This document shows, piece by piece, positions 30,070 through 30,981 of a stretch of DNA of 30,981 nt. Under the pieces are notes generated by a model. That model was not told the DNA's origin, did not search any database, and saw nothing but the letters and a program-made list of their open reading frames with translations. Positions within the stretch are counted from its first letter, which is position 1, and every line of letters starts with the position of its first letter. The position numbers and the translations under genes are program-made. The stretch covers positions 1 through 30,981 of the IMG/VR virus record IMGVR_UViG_3300009691_000004; one strand, written 5' to 3'. The stretch comes from a virus.

Positions 30070-30981
30070 GGATGTCGCCCTCAAGAGCTATACCCTCAAA
30101 ATCGTTCATGAGCTTCCGGTAATGCGGCTTAATGCTCCAGTTGTCTCCTTGCGGACCGGAGCGCTTGTGCCGGTTTGCTATCTCCAGCGCACAGAGGTCT
30201 TCGACGTGTCGACGCACGCTATTCGTCGGCAGGCCGAGTTTTGTCGCGATGCCGGTGGTTTCAATTTGCTCGTAGCGAGCAAGCTCCTGCATAACTTTCC
30301 GGCGCATGGTCGTCACCGAGTCGAGCGCGAGCTTGTTGACGAGTGCGGTGTCTTCCGGCAGCACAGCGAACGAGCCGGTTTCGTAATAGTTGATGATCTT
30401 CAGCGACTGGAGCACGGTCTGAAGTTGGCCAGCAAATCGCGTCGGCATTTCGGGAGGCAGGATTTCCGTCACTTCTTGGAGCGGGGATCGCCAGTTGCGA
30501 TCCACGTCGGAGCGCGCACGGGTGGCAAGCTCGGCAAGAGAGATGGTGTTCTTCCGCATCTCCTCCTCAAGGCGAGGAATTTCCGTCGGCATGGCGTTGA
30601 GTACGGCAAGGACGTAATCGTGCATCAGGACGGCGCAGAGTGCGCGGTTTGCGGTCATTTTTCCTTCTTCTTGGTTTGTCATGGTTCGCTCCGTCGCCGC
30701 TTCTCTGTTGGGTTGGAGGAGATTGTAAAAAATAAAGCGTTCGCCCATGGCGGTATACCGTTGCTTCAGGGAATGTATTTTGTGGGTTGCGCCGGCGATG
30801 ATCGTAATCTTACCCTTCCACGTGATCGTCTCTCCGGTCCCGAAGGATTTTGTATACGCGCCGTCGTATATTTCCCGGAACTGTCCCATGACGACATCGC
30901 GTTCTTCCGGATGTTCCGAGAGAAGAGAGGTGAGGTCTTTGAAGGTGACGATGCCGCTGCCGATCTCAAGAATCAAGGACG
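29990..30981 (-). CDS. C-terminal part of ATPase-like protein with winged helix, 5' end outside window
   Basis: The frame is open to the right edge; a TTG at 30976 is only an internal Leu. The first visible part (EIGSGIVTFKDLTSLLSEHP, then MGQFREIYDGAYTKSFGTGE, WKGKITIIAGATHKIHSLK, MGERFIFYNLL) matches the second half of an ATPase module I associate with phage and plasmid proteins that have LxxKDFT, LREIYDG and GKxGxIAG motifs. The middle is helical. Residues about 230-300 form a winged helix-turn-helix (RRKVMQELARYEQIET, IATKLGLPTNSVRRHVEDLC). It could be a replication initiator, primase-like ATPase or regulator. It is convergent with the helicase cluster. Confidence 0.65.
   Translation of the reverse strand, partial: SLILEIGSGIVTFKDLTSLLSEHPEERDVVMGQFREIYDGAYTKSFGTGETITWKGKITIIAGATHKIHSLKQRYTAMGERFIFYNLLQPNREAATERTMTNQEEGKMTANRALCAVLMHDYVLAVLNAMPTEIPRLEEEMRKNTISLAELATRARSDVDRNWRSPLQEVTEILPPEMPTRFAGQLQTVLQSLKIINYYETGSFAVLPEDTALVNKLALDSVTTMRRKVMQELARYEQIETTGIATKLGLPTNSVRRHVEDLCALEIANRHKRSGPQGDNWSIKPHYRKLMNDFEGIALEGDILTEYNAEAAANVEADQGPLPGDPGVF

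Overview
The window looks like part of a tailed double-stranded DNA phage or prophage. A 22.7 kb leftward (minus-strand) virion operon carries small and large terminase, portal, scaffold, decoration protein, major capsid protein and a long run of fibre and tail genes. To its right is a rightward early region with a ribbon-helix-helix protein, several unknown small genes, a clamp-like protein, a tyrosine recombinase and a SNF2-type helicase. No tape-measure, sheath or tail-tube gene is visible. An adaptor-like protein and a propeller-like protein (compare P22 gp10) sit at the tail end of the operon, which suggests a short-tailed virion, but the operon leaves the window on the left. The host cannot be named. 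Promoters of the bacterial sigma-70 type (TTGACx / TATAAT-like) and the standard code point to a bacterium. Most genes have no Shine-Dalgarno sequence and start after A/T-rich leaders.

Layout, in the direction of late transcription (right to left). A sigma-70-like promoter (22888-22916) drives a leader of about 155 nt. The leader holds two perfect hairpins, a possible 17-codon leader peptide and an intrinsic terminator that ends 20 nt before terS. Then come terS (22.7 kb), terL, two small genes, portal, three small genes, scaffold, decoration protein and major capsid protein (14.6-15.6 kb). Next is a giant protein with about ten 65-residue repeats (11.2-14.5 kb), followed by a string of small virion-surface proteins: a beta-rich protein, a coiled-coil protein, fibre-like proteins, a GH18-type glycosidase with an altered catalytic motif, and a small C2H2-like protein. 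The visible operon ends with an adaptor-like protein, the propeller-like protein and a glycine-rich fibre protein cut by the left edge. Several intergenic gaps in this operon hold strong hairpins.

Right of the late promoter are a possible 24-residue membrane peptide and a VRR-NUC nuclease, both leftward. A control region follows (23.4-24.5 kb) with a 28-bp inverted repeat around AT-rich nested palindromes, an extended -10 promoter, the RHH gene and four copies of ACCACCCT in an imperfect tandem repeat. This could be an operator region, an origin or both. The early genes (24.5-27.1 kb) are mostly unrecognised; one resembles a shortened beta sliding clamp. Between them lie three copies of one structured RNA motif: outer stem GGCTC/GAGCY, internal loop TTGRTA/TARYGAG and a variable inner hairpin.

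The right end holds a catalytic-domain-only tyrosine recombinase overlapping a SNF2-family helicase, a small zinc-knuckle protein and, convergent to them, the C-terminal part of an ATPase-like protein with a winged-helix end.

All family calls are from reading motifs by eye; no database search was possible.
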